Of a stretch of DNA of 64,000 nucleotides, positions 63,071 through 64,000 are shown piece after piece. The first letter of the stretch is position 1, and each line of letters begins with the position of its first letter. Below the pieces are notes generated by a model that worked only from the letters and a program-made list of their open reading frames with translations, was not told the origin of the DNA and ran no database searches. A program made the position numbers and the translations under genes. The DNA lies in NCBI GenBank assembly GCA_964509975.1, contig CAZDZO010000003.1, positions 1 to 64,000 on the forward strand, given 5' to 3'. Source of the stretch: CAZVBV01 sp964509975 (GTDB lineage: Bacteria > Patescibacteriota > Gracilibacteria > UBA4473).

Positions 63071-64000
63071 TTCAATAGCTTCTTGATAACATTTTTCACA
63101 CACAACTTTTTCCGGACGATCAGAAGCGAAAGACGTCTGAATAGTTGTTGAACATTCCTCACACGTTCGAGAAAAAAGCTGTCGTGGGTTACGCAATTTC
63201 ACTCGATCCGAATTTCGACAGTCGGGACATTTTCGCGGAATGGGAAGACTCATTTTTCGATAAAATTTCAGTTCTTCTTTTTGAATAGCGTAGTTTTTCT
63301 GACATATCGTGCAGGCGAGTACTTCCTTGCAGATCGTATCCTCTGTGTTTTGGATTGAATCTGGAAGAGTGGAAAGCGTTGCTGGTTGATAATCTTTTTT
63401 CTCTAGCTGCTTCCATTTAAATCCCCGCTTGAGCGCTTCTTCTTTGGTCAGTGGAAAGTATTCATTCGCCAAGGTCTCATTGTATCCGAAAGCCGACATA
63501 GAGCCTGGATAAAACTCTCCCCATTCCCCTGTCTCTTTCATGTGCGCGATAATTTTTTCACGAAGCGTTTCAAATTCATCCTTGGTGTACTGTTTATTGA
63601 GGATGCAGTACTGCGCCTTCTTGAGCCCCACACAACCAAACAAGTCGTGCGATCCATTTACACAAAAGAAACAATACGCTGAATTGTGCGGACCATCACT
63701 CACCCATGCAATAAATTTTGAATTATTAAGCTTGTCTCCTGAAATACATTCATACGTGTGGTTATGACGTGCAACCGCATAGGCGTCCATTACGTTTTCA
63801 TTTTTTCGAGGGGCATACCAGACATATTTTCCTTCATCCATCCCGTACACATCGAAACATTCTTGTGCGTTTTTGGATTTAAAAATGTAGTTTCCCGTGC
63901 AATTTTCTGATTGCAGGATTTGCGCATAGCGGTGCGGAAATTTGAGACAGAATTTTGTGAAATGATCCCGCAATCCTCCCAGTGCATCGAAAGAATGCAA
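63068..64000 (-). CDS. CPR-type multi-zinc-ribbon protein (partial)
   Basis: 310 codons visible; the gene continues past the right edge. CVGLKKAQYCILNKQYTKDEFETLREKIIAHMK is a block often annotated 'CaiB/BaiF family protein' in CPR genomes. Zinc knuckles follow: CTICQKNYAIQ, CPDCRN, CEECSTT and CEKCYQEA. It probably binds zinc and nucleic acid or protein; the role is unknown. Confidence 0.85.
   Translation of the reverse strand: MHSFDALGGLRDHFTKFCLKFPHRYAQILQSENCTGNYIFKSKNAQECFDVYGMDEGKYVWYAPRKNENVMDAYAVARHNHTYECISGDKLNNSKFIAWVSDGPHNSAYCFFCVNGSHDLFGCVGLKKAQYCILNKQYTKDEFETLREKIIAHMKETGEWGEFYPGSMSAFGYNETLANEYFPLTKEEALKRGFKWKQLEKKDYQPATLSTLPDSIQNTEDTICKEVLACTICQKNYAIQKEELKFYRKMSLPIPRKCPDCRNSDRVKLRNPRQLFSRTCEECSTTIQTSFASDRPEKVVCEKCYQEAIE

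Overview
The window is a bacterial chromosome segment, A+T-rich and read with the standard code. TGA ends real genes such as the holin-like gene at 28080, the ruvX gene at 30587 and the dnaJ homologue. A small-genome Patescibacteria/CPR lineage, perhaps near Peregrinibacteria, is my best guess. The reasons are the CPR-type multi-zinc-ribbon protein at the right edge, type IV pilus genes, a VirD4/HerA-like ATPase, S-layer-homology cell-wall enzymes, and many short palindromic repeats. This placement is inference. An exact 100-base N run at 43440-43539 marks a scaffold gap.

Positions 1-11184 look like an integrated accessory element. It starts at the 3' half of a tRNA-Phe gene, whose T-stem overlaps the stop codon of a large serine recombinase. 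It then carries two HExxH zincin-like proteins, a fused AAA-TOPRIM (OLD/PARIS-like) protein, an M14-type carboxypeptidase, a second serine recombinase, a winged-helix regulator divergent from a DUF4238 protein, and several unknown small genes. An orphan plus-strand terminator at 11188-11210 may be the displaced terminator of tRNA-Phe.

From 11.2 to 16.1 kb a response regulator, pilB, a truncated pilC, a histidine kinase without its sensor domain, and two more response regulators form a pilus/two-component cluster. The pilC-kinase junction looks like a deletion. From 16 to 35 kb lie an acyltransferase, a VirD4-like ATPase gene with an in-frame TGA, ksgA and an rRNA m5C methyltransferase, and secreted proteins, including a lipoprotein with Kazal-like and Kunitz-like modules. 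The same stretch has the proline genes proC, proA and proB, plus secG, an oligopeptide-binding protein, ruvX, an ECF sigma factor, DAHP synthase, prfA and a sugar-phosphate transferase. A REP-associated tyrosine transposase (RAYT) sits between proC and proA. The palindrome AAGTCCGGACTT is scattered over 17-37 kb, four of its copies being in or at the ends of the RAYT gene.

From 35 to 46 kb are an S41 peptidase, an amidase-SpoIID protein, DnaJ, a lone PPDK_N-type protein, a GIY-YIG nuclease, tmRNA and an ECF sigma factor with a membrane partner. From 46 to 64 kb are secreted and cadherin-like proteins, pyrG, ruvB, ribosomal protein S1, dnaB, LemA and TPM proteins, tRNA-Arg, an M23-SLH peptidase, a gene bracketed by a 168-bp repeat, a lipoprotein nuclease and a partial zinc-ribbon protein. 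A second dispersed palindrome (arms TTGAACA/TGTTCAA) overlaps stop codons or lies inside genes in this half.
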